Shown here: positions 45,014 through 53,271 of the stretch, piece by piece
Layout: each line of letters starts with the position of its first letter
Numbering within the stretch: the first letter of the stretch is position 1
Assembly (NCBI RefSeq): GCF_008386585.1
Contig: NZ_VUOB01000059.1
Coordinates: forward strand, 62,773 to 126,772
Direction: 5' to 3'
Length of the DNA stretch: 64,000 nt
From: Solihabitans fulvus
Lineage (GTDB): Bacteria > Actinomycetota > Actinomycetes > Mycobacteriales > Pseudonocardiaceae
Notes under the pieces: model-generated
Databases searched by the model: none
Told to the model about the DNA's origin: nothing
The model's input: the letters and a program-made list of their open reading frames with translations, nothing else
Program-made: the position numbers and the translations under genes

Positions 45014-45388
45014 CTAAGCGCTTTCGATGGAACCCCAGTCCCACAGCGTCTGCAACACCGGTCCCAGCGCGCGGCCTCGGTCGGTCAGCTCGTAGCGCAC
45101 CCTCGGCGGCCAGCCGGGCACGCGGTGCCGCTCGACCACGCCGAGGGTGGTCAGCTGGGTCAGTCGCTCGGTCAGCACCTTGTCGGACAGCGCAGGCAAC
45201 GCCCGAGCCAGGTCCGTGAAGGAGCGGCCGCCGCGCAACAGCTCCCGGATCACCAGCGTGGTCCAGCGGCCGTGCAGCGCGGCGAGCGCGATCTCCACCG
45301 GGCACGAGGGCAGCGGCGCCGCCACGTCGGCCATCGGGCCGCTCGGCAGGCCGGGCCTGGCCGCGTCGCTCACCGTTTGGTCAGTCAC
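45014..45388 (-). CDS. HxlR-family regulator
   Basis: 124-aa winged-helix regulator: SCPVEIALAALHGRWTTLVIRELLRGGRSFTDLARALPALSDKVLTERL, then wing GWPPRVRYELTDRGRAL. A single conserved Cys precedes the HTH. GTG 45388 is chosen for AGGAGG upstream. Divergent from the SnoaL-like gene across a 56-bp gap carrying two CGAAACC elements, so that gene and the two behind it are probable targets. Confidence 0.88.
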   Translation of the reverse strand: MTDQTVSDAARPGLPSGPMADVAAPLPSCPVEIALAALHGRWTTLVIRELLRGGRSFTDLARALPALSDKVLTERLTQLTTLGVVERHRVPGWPPRVRYELTDRGRALGPVLQTLWDWGSIESA

Positions 45389-45444
45389 GAAACCGCCTCC
45401 TAGCGTGCTGTTCGACACGACCGAAACCACGACAGGAGCTTCTC

Positions 45445-45855
45445 ATGCCACGCGAACTGGCAACCCGCCCGCAGGACGTGCCCGACGTGTTCGCCGACCG
45501 GTTCAACACCGGCGACCTGGCCGGGGTGCTGGAGGTGTACGAACCGGACGCGCTGTTCGCGCCGAGCCCCGGCACCGTGCTGCGGGATACCGCGCTGCGC
45601 AGCGCAATCGAGGAGTTCCTCGCGCTGGGGCTGCCGATCACGGTCACCACTCGGCACGCGCTGGCGCACGAGGACATCGCCCTGCTGATCGTGGACTGGT
45701 CGATCCGGGGAACCGGACCCGGCGGCGAGCCCGTCGACATCACCGGCACCGCCACCGATGTCGCCAGGCGCGGCGAGGACGGCCGCTGGCGCTACGTGAT
45801 CGACAATCCCTTCGGTACAGCCGAATCCGCACCGGTACCTGGTCGGCGTGAGTAG
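45445..45855 (+). CDS. SnoaL/NTF2-fold protein
   Basis: 136-aa small alpha+beta barrel: DVFADRFNTGDLAGVLEVYEPDALFAP, the recurring start of SnoaL-like or ketosteroid-isomerase-fold proteins, then IALLIVDWSIRGTGPGG and VARRGEDGRWRYVIDNPF. No catalytic Asp/His pair can be assigned, so it may be a hydrolase, isomerase or ligand binder. AGGAG precedes the ATG. Divergent from the HxlR gene. Confidence 0.82.
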   Translation: MPRELATRPQDVPDVFADRFNTGDLAGVLEVYEPDALFAPSPGTVLRDTALRSAIEEFLALGLPITVTTRHALAHEDIALLIVDWSIRGTGPGGEPVDITGTATDVARRGEDGRWRYVIDNPFGTAESAPVPGRRE

Positions 45856-45858
45856 AGT
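45853..45858 (+). promoter_or_regulatory. -10 element (TAGAGT) overlapping the SnoaL stop codon
   Basis: The stop TAG is the first half of TAGAGT, which is followed by 6 nt and the ATG at 45865; the next gene may thus have its own leaderless transcript. Confidence 0.45.
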
Positions 45859-45864
45859 CGGTCC

Positions 45865-46308
45865 ATGGCAGCACGCCAGATTTCGGTAACCAGAACGATT
45901 GACGCGCCGGCCGAGCGGATCTTCGACCTGCTCGCCGACCCGAGCAAGCACCAGCAGATCGACGGCTCGGGCTCCATTCGTGCCCTTCGCGCCGGCGGTT
46001 CGCAGCGGCTGGCGCTCGGCTCCACCTTCGGCATGGACATGCGTGCGGGAATGCCCTACCGGGTCACCAACCGCGTCGTGGAATTCGCGGAGGGTGAGCT
46101 GATCGCGTGGCGGCACTTCATGGGCCACCGCTGGCGCTGGCGGCTCCGCGACACCGGCTCCGGCGGCACGGAGGTGACCGAGACCTTCGACTACAGCACG
46201 GTGCCCTTCGTCGTCGGCAAGATGTTCGAGCTGATGGGGATTCCGAAGAGCAACAGGAAGGCCATGGAGGCGACGCTCACGCGGCTGGCCGAGGTTCTGG
46301 CGGAATGA
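45865..46308 (+). CDS. SRPBCC/polyketide-cyclase-like protein
   Basis: 147-aa START/SRPBCC-fold protein: ISVTRTIDAPAERIFDLLADPSKHQQIDGSGSI at the N-terminus (typical opening of the fold), AWRHFMGHRWRWRLRDTGSGGTEVTETFDY, and a C-terminal helix. These proteins bind hydrophobic ligands; no enzyme role can be read off. It lies 9 bp after the SnoaL gene and overlaps cutA (ATGA). Confidence 0.87.
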   Translation: MAARQISVTRTIDAPAERIFDLLADPSKHQQIDGSGSIRALRAGGSQRLALGSTFGMDMRAGMPYRVTNRVVEFAEGELIAWRHFMGHRWRWRLRDTGSGGTEVTETFDYSTVPFVVGKMFELMGIPKSNRKAMEATLTRLAEVLAE

Positions 46309-46622
46309 CCGAGCACCGCGTCGTCATCACCACCACCGGCAGCGCGGAGGCAGCCGAGGCCCTCGCGCGCGGTGTCGTCGAGGCGCGGCTGGCCGCGTGC
46401 GTGCAGATCGTCGGGCCGGTGACCAGCGTGTACCGCTGGGAAGGCGCGGTGCAGACCGACCAGGAATGGCAGTGCGTCGTCAAGACCACCGCCGAGCGGC
46501 TCGACGAACTCGCCGCGCACATCAGGGGCCACCACGAGTACGAACTGCCCGAGGTGGTGGCGATTCCGGTCGTCGGCGGGCTGCCCGAGTACCTGGCCTG
46601 GGTGACCGAGGAGACCAGCTGA
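46305..46622 (+). CDS. cutA: Divalent-cation tolerance protein CutA
   Basis: 105-aa trimeric CutA1 family protein: VVITTTGSAEAAEALARGVVEARLAACVQIVGPVTSVYRWEG, then KTTAERLDELAAHIRGHHEYELPEVVAIPV, which is the full family signature. Implicated in copper and other metal tolerance, though its molecular role is disputed. Translationally coupled to the SRPBCC gene by ATGA overlap; converges on the nitrilase gene. Confidence 0.95.
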   Translation: MTEHRVVITTTGSAEAAEALARGVVEARLAACVQIVGPVTSVYRWEGAVQTDQEWQCVVKTTAERLDELAAHIRGHHEYELPEVVAIPVVGGLPEYLAWVTEETS

Positions 46623-46633
46623 GGAGGGGGCCG

Positions 46634-47362
46634 TCAGGACAGCGTGGCCGTCACGATTTCGGGCACGCCACCGCTGGCCTGGACGCGCGGGACACCGTCC
46701 GGCCCCCACACCCCGCTGCCGCCGGTGGTGAGCCCGCCGCCGGTGGTGCCGCCGTGCGTGGACAGCACCACCCAGCAGCCGTTGTCGGCGGCGCGCGCGG
46801 CCGCGTGGTCGCTCAGCCGTTGTTCCGCGCCGGCCCAGTACAGCGCGCTGCCCACGTAGACGTCCGCGCCGGCCGCCACGGTCAGCTCGGCGTGCTCGGC
46901 GTGCGCCACGTCCGCGCAGATCGCCAGGCCGAGCGTCCACCCGTGGATCTCGACCAGCCCAGGTCGGCTGCCTGGCACGAACAACTCGGTCTCCACGCCG
47001 TGCAGGTACTGCTTGGCGTAGGTCGCGATCAGCTCGCCCCGGTCGTCGCACACCAGCGAGGCGATGGCCACGCCGCCGCCGTGCGGCGCGGTGGCGCCGA
47101 CCACCGCGTGCACCCCGTGCTCCGCGCAGGCCTTGCGCACCAAGGCCATCGCGTCGCCGTCAGGGTCCACGACGAGCCGGTCGGGGGCCGAGGCGATCAG
47201 GTCCAGTTCGTAGCCGACCAGCGACAGCTCGGGGAACACCACCACCTCGGTGCCGGCCTCGGCCGCCAGCGCGATCAGCTCGGCGTGCGTCGCCGCGTTG
47301 GCCGAGGCGTCTCCCGGCACGCAGGGCAGCTGCACGGCGGCGACGGTCAGTGGTGTGCGCAT
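46634..47362 (-). CDS. Carbon-nitrogen hydrolase (nitrilase superfamily)
   Basis: 242-aa nitrilase-fold amidase with the catalytic triad visible: Glu in VVFPELSLVGYE, Lys in YAKQYLHG, Cys in LGLAICADVAH. The sequence after the Cys (DVAHAEHAELTVAAGADVYVGSALYW) suits the small-amide branch rather than aliphatic nitrilases. Cytoplasmic; the substrate is unknown. The ATG at 47362 has no ribosome site; CATGCT lies 6 nt upstream on the coding strand, so it may be leaderless. Confidence 0.9.
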   Translation of the reverse strand: MRTPLTVAAVQLPCVPGDASANAATHAELIALAAEAGTEVVVFPELSLVGYELDLIASAPDRLVVDPDGDAMALVRKACAEHGVHAVVGATAPHGGGVAIASLVCDDRGELIATYAKQYLHGVETELFVPGSRPGLVEIHGWTLGLAICADVAHAEHAELTVAAGADVYVGSALYWAGAEQRLSDHAAARAADNGCWVVLSTHGGTTGGGLTTGGSGVWGPDGVPRVQASGGVPEIVTATLS

Positions 47363-47438
47363 GCCGCCAGCATGACATCCGCGCCACCGGCCGCGCCCGA
47401 ACCGGGTCCGAGATCACGAGGTCAGCGGCGGATCTCCG

Positions 47439-48026
47439 TCACCCGCGTTCCCGCTGCGTTGGTTTGGCCGACCCAACCTTGGCGTGCGGGCTGTCGGTCT
47501 TGTTGAGCAGGTCGTCCAGGAACGCGCGGTAGTGCACCATGGCGCGGCGCAGGTCCTCGGTGGACGTGTCGCTCTCGCCGCCGCGCGCGGCGATGTCGTG
47601 GCCGGTGCGGTAGTGCTGTAGCGATCCGGCGTGCTCGACGGACAGCAGGACGACCTGCTGGTCGTAGCTCTCGGTCGGGTAGCCCCGCTCCGCCATGAAG
47701 GCCGTCACGAGTTCGTCGGCCGCGGCGACCGCCTCGGTTGGCGCGTCGACGAACCGCTCCTGGATGTGCAGCCACTCGCGGGAGTAGTGGTCCCGCGAGG
47801 CCGCGGACAGCGGCCGCAGCGCCAGCTCGGCGTGTCGCCGCTGGCGGTCGGCGAGTTCCCGTTCGCCGTCGCGCCGGTTGTCGGCGGCGGACACGGTCCG
47901 TTCGTACTCTGGGCCGAACCGCTGCTGGAGCCTGCGGCGTTCCATGAAGGGCCGAAGGAGCATGCCGAGCACCACCAACACGACGAGCACGGCGACGACA
48001 ATGCCGATGATCGCACCTGCGGACAT
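47439..48026 (-). CDS. Conserved actinobacterial single-pass membrane protein
   Basis: 195 aa: one N-terminal membrane helix (AIIGIVVAVLVVLVVLGMLL) with a basic stop-transfer RPFMERRRLQQRFG, then a largely helical cytoplasmic part (YERTVSAADNRRDGERELADR, ELALRPLSAASRDHYSREW, IQERFVDAPTEAVAAADELV). It ends with a basic tail. The pattern RFGPEYERTV recurs in actinobacterial proteins of unknown function. ATG 48026 has a strong GAGGAGG site. Confidence 0.78.
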   Translation of the reverse strand: MSAGAIIGIVVAVLVVLVVLGMLLRPFMERRRLQQRFGPEYERTVSAADNRRDGERELADRQRRHAELALRPLSAASRDHYSREWLHIQERFVDAPTEAVAAADELVTAFMAERGYPTESYDQQVVLLSVEHAGSLQHYRTGHDIAARGGESDTSTEDLRRAMVHYRAFLDDLLNKTDSPHAKVGSAKPTQRERG

Positions 48027-48320
48027 CACGACCTCCTCGCGATCGGGTCCGGATGTGGGCGATTCCCTCGGTCTGGTTGCCCCGTGTCGCCGACGGCAAA
48101 CCCGCGGGCCGCGACAGGCCGCCAGGTGGCGCAGCCCGCGCACGCCGTGCGGCCCGGCGGGACCGCCGGGGCGATTTCCGACCCTGTCAGCACAATCGCC
48201 GTGTTTCGCGTATTCCACTGGACCGATCCCGCCCGCAAATGGGCCTTGACGGCTCCCTGTGTTGATCCCAAGGTGTATCCACTGGCCGGCGGGTCGGCCT
48301 CCTCTCACCCGGAGGTGCGG

Positions 48321-49670
48321 ATGAGCACCATTCCTGCGGACGAAACGCTGGCCAGGAGCCAGCGTCGGCGTGCGGTGATCGCCAGCACGGTCGGCACTTC
48401 CATTGAGTGGTACGACTTCTTCCTCTACGGCACGGCGGCGGCGCTGATCTTTCCCAAGGTCTTCTTTCCCGGCGACTCCGCATTCGTCGGCGTGCTGGCG
48501 TCGTTCACGACCCAGTTCGTCGGGTTCGCCGCGCGGCCGATCGGCGCCGCGATCTTCGGGCATCTGGGGGATCGGATCGGCCGAAAGGCAACGCTGGTCA
48601 CCACATTGCTGCTGATGGGCATCGGCACGTTCCTGATCGGCTGCCTGCCCGGGTACACGACGCTCGGCCCGGTCGCCGCGCTGCTGCTGACGATCCTGCG
48701 GGTCGCGCAGGGCATCGGCGTCGGCGGCGAATGGGGCGGTTCGGTCCTGTTGTCGATGGAATGGGGCAAACGCAGCCAGCGTGGGTTCATGGCGAGCTGG
48801 CCGCAGTTCGGCGTGCCCATCGGGTTGTTGCTGTCCACCGGCATGGTCAAGCTGATGGTCCCGGTGTCCGGCGACGGCTTCCTCACTTGGGGCTGGCGGG
48901 TGCCCTTCCTGCTGAGCATCGTGCTCGTCGGCATCGGCCTCTACGTGCGGCTGCGGGTGGCGGAGTCGCCCGCGTTCGCGGCGCTTCGGAGCGCGGAACG
49001 GGTCGTGCGGCTCCCGGTGTGGGAGGCGATTCGCCGGCACCCGAGGGCAATCCTCTGCGCCGCGTTCGTCCGCTTGTCCGAACAGGCGCCTTTCTATCTG
49101 TTCATCACCTTCGTGCTGACCTATGGCACGAAGAAACTCAAACTGGCGCAGGGCGATCTGCTCAGCTACACGATGGTCGCCGCCGCCATCGGACTGGTCA
49201 GCGTGCCGCTGTTCGGCTGGTTGTCCGACCGAATAGGGCGCCGCCTGATGTACGGCATCGGCATCGTGTGCACCGCCCTGTTCATCTTCCCGTACTTCGG
49301 CCTGCTCGACACGAAGACGCCTGGTCTGGTGCTGCTCGCCATCGTGTTGTCGATGGTCTTCCACGACATGCAGTACGGGCCGCAGGCCGCGCTCATCGCG
49401 GAGAGTTTCGGCGCGAACGTGCGCTATTCGGGAGCGGGCATGGGCTACCACCTCGCCTCGGTGATCGCGGGCGGGCCCGCACCGCTGATCGCCGCCGCGA
49501 TCCTGCAACGGACCGGGTCGAGCACGTGGATCGCCTGGTACGTCATCGGTTGCACGGTGTTGGCGATGATCGCGTTGCTTGCCATGCCGCGCCGCGGTGA
49601 GCATACGGCCACCGCCGCCCAGGCCGACCATCCCCCTGGTCCGGTCGTCGTGCCGGTGCAGGGCGGGTGA
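48321..49670 (+). CDS. MHS-family MFS transporter
   Basis: 449-aa 12-helix metabolite:H+ symporter. Signatures: TVGTSIEWYDFFLYGTAAAL at TM1, GHLGDRIGRKATL (motif A), RVAQGIGVGGEWGGSVLL in TM4, and LSDRIGRRLMYGIG in the second half. This subfamily carries organic acids, proline/betaine, shikimate or dicarboxylates. It converges on the uronate locus and stops at the shared terminator, so transport of a uronate or aldarate is possible but unproven. ATG 48321 follows GGAGG. Confidence 0.92.
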   Translation: MSTIPADETLARSQRRRAVIASTVGTSIEWYDFFLYGTAAALIFPKVFFPGDSAFVGVLASFTTQFVGFAARPIGAAIFGHLGDRIGRKATLVTTLLLMGIGTFLIGCLPGYTTLGPVAALLLTILRVAQGIGVGGEWGGSVLLSMEWGKRSQRGFMASWPQFGVPIGLLLSTGMVKLMVPVSGDGFLTWGWRVPFLLSIVLVGIGLYVRLRVAESPAFAALRSAERVVRLPVWEAIRRHPRAILCAAFVRLSEQAPFYLFITFVLTYGTKKLKLAQGDLLSYTMVAAAIGLVSVPLFGWLSDRIGRRLMYGIGIVCTALFIFPYFGLLDTKTPGLVLLAIVLSMVFHDMQYGPQAALIAESFGANVRYSGAGMGYHLASVIAGGPAPLIAAAILQRTGSSTWIAWYVIGCTVLAMIALLAMPRRGEHTATAAQADHPPGPVVVPVQGG

Positions 49671-49680
49671 CGTGAAGGTC

Positions 49681-49717
49681 GGGGTCCGGTGTCGCGGGGC
49701 ACGCGACACCGGACCCC
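49681..49717. terminator. Bidirectional terminator between MHS transporter and aldehyde dehydrogenase genes
   Basis: 16-bp perfect stem (49681-49696 with 49702-49717) and a 5-nt loop, extendable by a C-G pair, in a 54-bp convergent gap. Confidence 0.9.
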
Positions 49718-49724
49718 GGACTCC

Positions 49725-51227
49725 TCAGTGGGTGCCCAGCACCCCGTCGCGCCGCCGGGGGATCCCCAGCGGGTTGTCGTCGCGCAGTTCCGCGGGCAGC
49801 AGCTCGTCGGGCCAGGACTGGTAGCTCACCGGGGCCAGCCAGCGCCGGATCGAGGTCGCGCCGACGGAGGTGTGCAGCGCGTTGGTCGTCGCGGGCCACG
49901 GCCCGCCGTGGTGCATCGCCCAGGACACCGCGACCCCGGTCGGCCAGCCGTTGAACACCAGTCGCCCTGCGATGGTCCGCAGCACGTCGCCGACCCGGCC
50001 GGCCAGGTCGTGTTCGCCGGCCGAGGCGTGCACGGTGCCGGTGAGGGTGCCTGGCAGCCGTGGCAGCACCTCGAGCAGCGCGTCGACGTCGTCGTAGGTG
50101 ACCACGATGCCGGCCGGCCCGAAGTGCTCCTCGGTCAGCGTCGCCAGGTTGTCCGCGAAGTCCCGCAGCGTCACCGTGTACAGCTTCGGTGGCACGCTCC
50201 AGCCGTCCTCGGGGGCCGTTCCGGTCGCGACCAGCGAGACGAGCTCCCCGGCGTCCAGACCGTCCACATCGGACACGTAGGTGTCGCGCATCCGCTCGTT
50301 GAGCATCGCGCCGCCGTTGGTCGCGCCGACGGCGGCGGCCAGTCCCCGCACCAGTTCCGTCGGCGCGAACAGCAGGCCGGGGTTGGTGCAGAACTGGCCG
50401 ACCCCCATGGTCAACGACTGGGCGAAGCCGGTGGCGATGTCCTCGGGACGCTCGGTTGCCGCGCCGGGCAGCACCACGGCGGGATTGACGCTGCCGAGCT
50501 CGCCGTAGAAGGGGATCGGGTCGGGGCGGCCGCTGGCCAGGTCGAACAGCGCCCTGCCGCCGCCGGTTGAGCCGGTGAAGCCGACCGCCCGCACTTCCCC
50601 GTGCCGCACCAGCCGGACGCCGGCCTGCGTGCCGTAGACGATCCCGAACACGCCGTCCGGCGCGCCGGACGCGCGCAGCGCCGCGTCGACCACCCTGGCG
50701 GTCTCCCGCGAGGTGCCGGGCTGCGCCGAGTGCGCCTTGACGATGACGGGGCAGCCCGCAGCCAGCGCGGACGCGGTGTCGCCGCCCGCGACGGAGAACG
50801 CGAACGGGAAGTTGCTCGCGGAGAACACCGCGACCGTCCCGAGTGGACGGAGGATGCGCCGGAGATTTGGCCTCGGCGGGATGATGTCGGGATCGGGGGA
50901 GTCGATGGTGGCCTCGACGTAGCTGCCCTCGCGCAGCACCTCGCCGAACAGCCGGAGCTGGTTGCTGGTGCGCTTGAGTTCGGTGGTCAGCCGGGGCACG
51001 CCGAGCGCGGTCTCGCCGTCGGCGGTGGCCACCAGCAGGTCGGCCTCCGCGTCGAGCGCGTCGGCGACGGCGTCGAGCACCTCGGCCCGCTCCGCCGAGG
51101 ACCACGCCGACCACGCGGGCAGCGCGCGGGCGGCGGCAAGGCCGAGTTCGTCCACCGCACTGTCCGAAGTGGACTCGACCGGTTCGCCGATCGGCTGGCC
51201 GTTCCTCGGGTTGTAGCCCTGCACCAT
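49725..51227 (-). CDS. 2-oxoglutarate semialdehyde (2,5-dioxovalerate) dehydrogenase
   Basis: 500-aa aldehyde dehydrogenase, last step of the aldarate pathway (to 2-oxoglutarate). Features: FSASNFPFAFSVAGGDTASALAAGCPVIVKAHSAQPGTS (cofactor loop), FTGSTGGGRALFDLA, FYGELGSVNPAVVLP with the general-base Glu, and VGQFCTNPGLLFAP with the catalytic Cys. The SNFPFAFSVAGGDTASALAAG stretch and FCTNPG are typical of this subgroup. The start overlaps the stop of uronate dehydrogenase by 1 nt (TGATG) with AAGGAGG upstream, giving coupled expression. Confidence 0.93.
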   Translation of the reverse strand: MVQGYNPRNGQPIGEPVESTSDSAVDELGLAAARALPAWSAWSSAERAEVLDAVADALDAEADLLVATADGETALGVPRLTTELKRTSNQLRLFGEVLREGSYVEATIDSPDPDIIPPRPNLRRILRPLGTVAVFSASNFPFAFSVAGGDTASALAAGCPVIVKAHSAQPGTSRETARVVDAALRASGAPDGVFGIVYGTQAGVRLVRHGEVRAVGFTGSTGGGRALFDLASGRPDPIPFYGELGSVNPAVVLPGAATERPEDIATGFAQSLTMGVGQFCTNPGLLFAPTELVRGLAAAVGATNGGAMLNERMRDTYVSDVDGLDAGELVSLVATGTAPEDGWSVPPKLYTVTLRDFADNLATLTEEHFGPAGIVVTYDDVDALLEVLPRLPGTLTGTVHASAGEHDLAGRVGDVLRTIAGRLVFNGWPTGVAVSWAMHHGGPWPATTNALHTSVGATSIRRWLAPVSYQSWPDELLPAELRDDNPLGIPRRRDGVLGTH

Positions 51228-52051
51228 CAGCGTCCTGCCTCCTTGATCGCGGTGTCGAAGTCGGGGCCGCACCAGACGCCGCCGAGGTAGCGCCCCGCGA
51301 GCGAATCGGGGTCCGGCTCGCCGTGCTCGGCCAGCACCGCCGCCGCGTGGTCCTCGGCGTTGTCCTTGGACTCGTAGCCGAGCGCGCGCGCCTCGTCGAG
51401 GGAGAACCAGCGCCGGGTGTTGTCGGAAACTCCCCACACCACCCGGAATCCGGGCTCCGGCGCGGCGAGGCACGCCTCGAACAGCCGCGCGCCGTCGTCC
51501 GGGGACAGCCAGGTCGCGAGCATCCGCGCGTCCTTCGGCCGGTCGAAGCAGGAGCCGATGCGGACGCAGACGACGTCGAGGCCGTACCGGTCGGCGTAGA
51601 GGCTGCCGAGCGCCTCGACGGCGACCTTGCTGACGCCGTAGAAGGTGTCCGGGCGGGGGAACAGGTAGTCGCCAGCCTCGCCGTCCGCGCTCGGCACGAA
51701 GCCGACGGCGTGGTTGGAGCTGGCCAGCACCACCCGGCGGATGCCCTGCTGCCGCGCGGCTTCGAGCACGGTGTAGGTGCCGTTGATGTTGACGTCGAGG
51801 ATCTGCCCCCACGGCTGTTCGAGGCTGTGCCCGCCGAGGTGGAGCACCGCGTCGACGCCCTCGCAGGCGGCGGACATCGCGGCAGGGTCGGTCACCGAGG
51901 CCCTGGTCAGCTCGACCTGCTCGCCCGGCGCGGCAGGCGGCAGGTCGGCGACGTCGAGCAGGCGCAGGACGCGGTCGGGCGCGGCGAGCCTGGGGCGCAT
52001 CAGCGTCCCCACCCCACCGGCGGCTCCGGTGATCAGGATGCGTTCGGTCAC
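51227..52051 (-). CDS. udh: Uronate dehydrogenase
   Basis: 274-aa SDR-fold enzyme that oxidises glucuronate or galacturonate to the aldarolactone with NAD+. Visible: ILITGAAGGVGTLMRPRL (NAD loop), LLDVADLPP with the acidic NAD determinant, VLHLGGHS, VVLASSNHAVGF with the catalytic Ser, and FYGVSKVAVEALG (Tyr-xxx-Lys). The ASSNHAVGF and RIGSCFDRPKD segments separate uronate dehydrogenases from general epimerases. It is followed directly by the semialdehyde dehydrogenase and preceded (57 bp) by the IclR gene. Confidence 0.92.
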   Translation of the reverse strand: MTERILITGAAGGVGTLMRPRLAAPDRVLRLLDVADLPPAAPGEQVELTRASVTDPAAMSAACEGVDAVLHLGGHSLEQPWGQILDVNINGTYTVLEAARQQGIRRVVLASSNHAVGFVPSADGEAGDYLFPRPDTFYGVSKVAVEALGSLYADRYGLDVVCVRIGSCFDRPKDARMLATWLSPDDGARLFEACLAAPEPGFRVVWGVSDNTRRWFSLDEARALGYESKDNAEDHAAAVLAEHGEPDPDSLAGRYLGGVWCGPDFDTAIKEAGR

Positions 52052-52108
52052 TGGCGGAACCCTCCGGTCGGTGCGGTTGGCGAGGCTGGTGCCGGCGTGC
52101 GCTTGGCG

Positions 52109-52903
52109 CTACCGGCCGAACTGGCGCAGCAGCTCGGTGATCTGGCGGGCGGCGTCCAGCAGCGCGGCGATGACCTGCCGCTCGTGGTCGGCGTCGAGGC
52201 GGCCGAGCGGCACCGAGCAGCTCATCGCGTCGATGACGGGACTGCGGTAGGGCAGCGCGACGGCGAAACACCCGAGGCCGGGGGTGTTCTCCTCGCGTTC
52301 GTGCGCGTAGCCGACCCCGCGGAAGGAGGCCAGCTGCTCGTGCAGCGCGGCGCGGTCGGTCACGGTGTTGGGGGTCAGCGCGGTCAGCTCGGCGGGCAGC
52401 AGCTGGTCGACCTCGGCGGCGCTGCGCTCGGCCAGCAGCGCCTTGCCGAGCGAGGTGGAGTGGGCCGGCAGGCGGCGCCCGACGCGGGAGACCACCCTGA
52501 GGTGGTGCTCGGACTCGCGGCTGGCCAGGTAGACGACGTCCGCGCCGTCCAGCCGGGCGAGGTGGACGGTCTCGTTGACCGTGACGCGCACCTGTTCCAT
52601 CACCCGGATGGCGGCGCGCACGACGGGGTCGTGGTCGAGGTAGGACGTGCCGACCAGCAGGGCGCGCACGCCGATGCCGTAGGTGCCGCGATCCTGGTCG
52701 ACCTCGACCCAGCCGCGGCCGACCAGCGTCTGCAACAGCATGTACAGGCTGGACTTCGGGTAGCTCAGCTCGCGGTGCAACTCGGTCAGGGTCAGTCGTC
52801 GTTCGGAGGAGGACAGCACCTCCAGCAGTTCGACGGTCCGGTCCGCGGACTTCACCGCCGCAGGCCGGCTGGGGGCCGGGTTCTCGCCAACCGCTTCGGC
52901 CAC
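52109..52903 (-). CDS. IclR-family regulator of the uronate locus
   Basis: 264 aa: N-terminal winged HTH (LTLTELHRELSYPKSSLYMLLQTLVGRGWVEVD) and a C-terminal effector domain (PAHSTSLGKALLAE, YAHEREENTPGLGCFAVALPYRSP, AMSCSVPLGRLD) that in relatives binds small organic acids. The GTG start has AGGAGG upstream. It heads the left arm (IclR-udh-dehydrogenase) and faces the right arm across a 368-bp promoter region, so it likely represses both until a pathway intermediate appears. Confidence 0.92.
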   Translation of the reverse strand: MAEAVGENPAPSRPAAVKSADRTVELLEVLSSSERRLTLTELHRELSYPKSSLYMLLQTLVGRGWVEVDQDRGTYGIGVRALLVGTSYLDHDPVVRAAIRVMEQVRVTVNETVHLARLDGADVVYLASRESEHHLRVVSRVGRRLPAHSTSLGKALLAERSAAEVDQLLPAELTALTPNTVTDRAALHEQLASFRGVGYAHEREENTPGLGCFAVALPYRSPVIDAMSCSVPLGRLDADHERQVIAALLDAARQITELLRQFGR

Positions 52904-52976
52904 CGCGTCCTCCTGGATAGCTCTGGTTTCCTGGCCGGAAGTGGATCTCTCCGGCGGAAATCTGTGCCTGACGTCC

Positions 52977-53006
52977 TTGACAGCGTGCAGTGGCGATTCT
53001 TACAGT
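52977..53006 (+). promoter_or_regulatory. Sigma-70-type promoter of the right uronate arm
   Basis: TTGACA (52977-52982), 18-bp spacer, TACAGT (53001-53006). The predicted start near 53013 leaves a leader of about 260 nt. TTCACA (53018-53023) and TGTGAA (53045-53050) form a dyad just after it, a candidate IclR site. Confidence 0.65.
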
Positions 53007-53078
53007 CCTGCATCAGGTTCACAAGTACGACCCCCGTTCGCAGATGTGAAAGAACCTGCCGGGTGGGGACAGTGGCGG

Positions 53079-53183
53079 TGACGGTGCTCGACACCGTCAA
53101 CACAGACGTGGGATCGGCGGCTAGTGGCGGCGGTGCCGTCGACACCCACACCGTGAGGCGGCGCCGCCGGCGCCGCCTCACGG
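53079..53183 (+). other. Structured leader of the uronate operon with a terminator-like hairpin
   Basis: Hairpin 1: TGACGGTG (53079-53086) with CACCGTCA (53092-53099). Hairpin 2: a perfect 15-bp stem, 53151-53165 with 53169-53183, closing a 3-nt loop. Neither can end a gene, since the genes on both sides point away; they lie inside the predicted leader, 88 nt before the first start codon. CACC and GGTG elements repeat between them and allow alternative pairing. Confidence 0.6.
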
Positions 53184-53271
53184 GCCCGCCCTGCGTCGGC
53201 GAAGCCCTTCGTGCGCGGTGTCACCACAGGAGCGATCGAGGGACGATCGCCGGCAACTGATGAGGTCTGCA

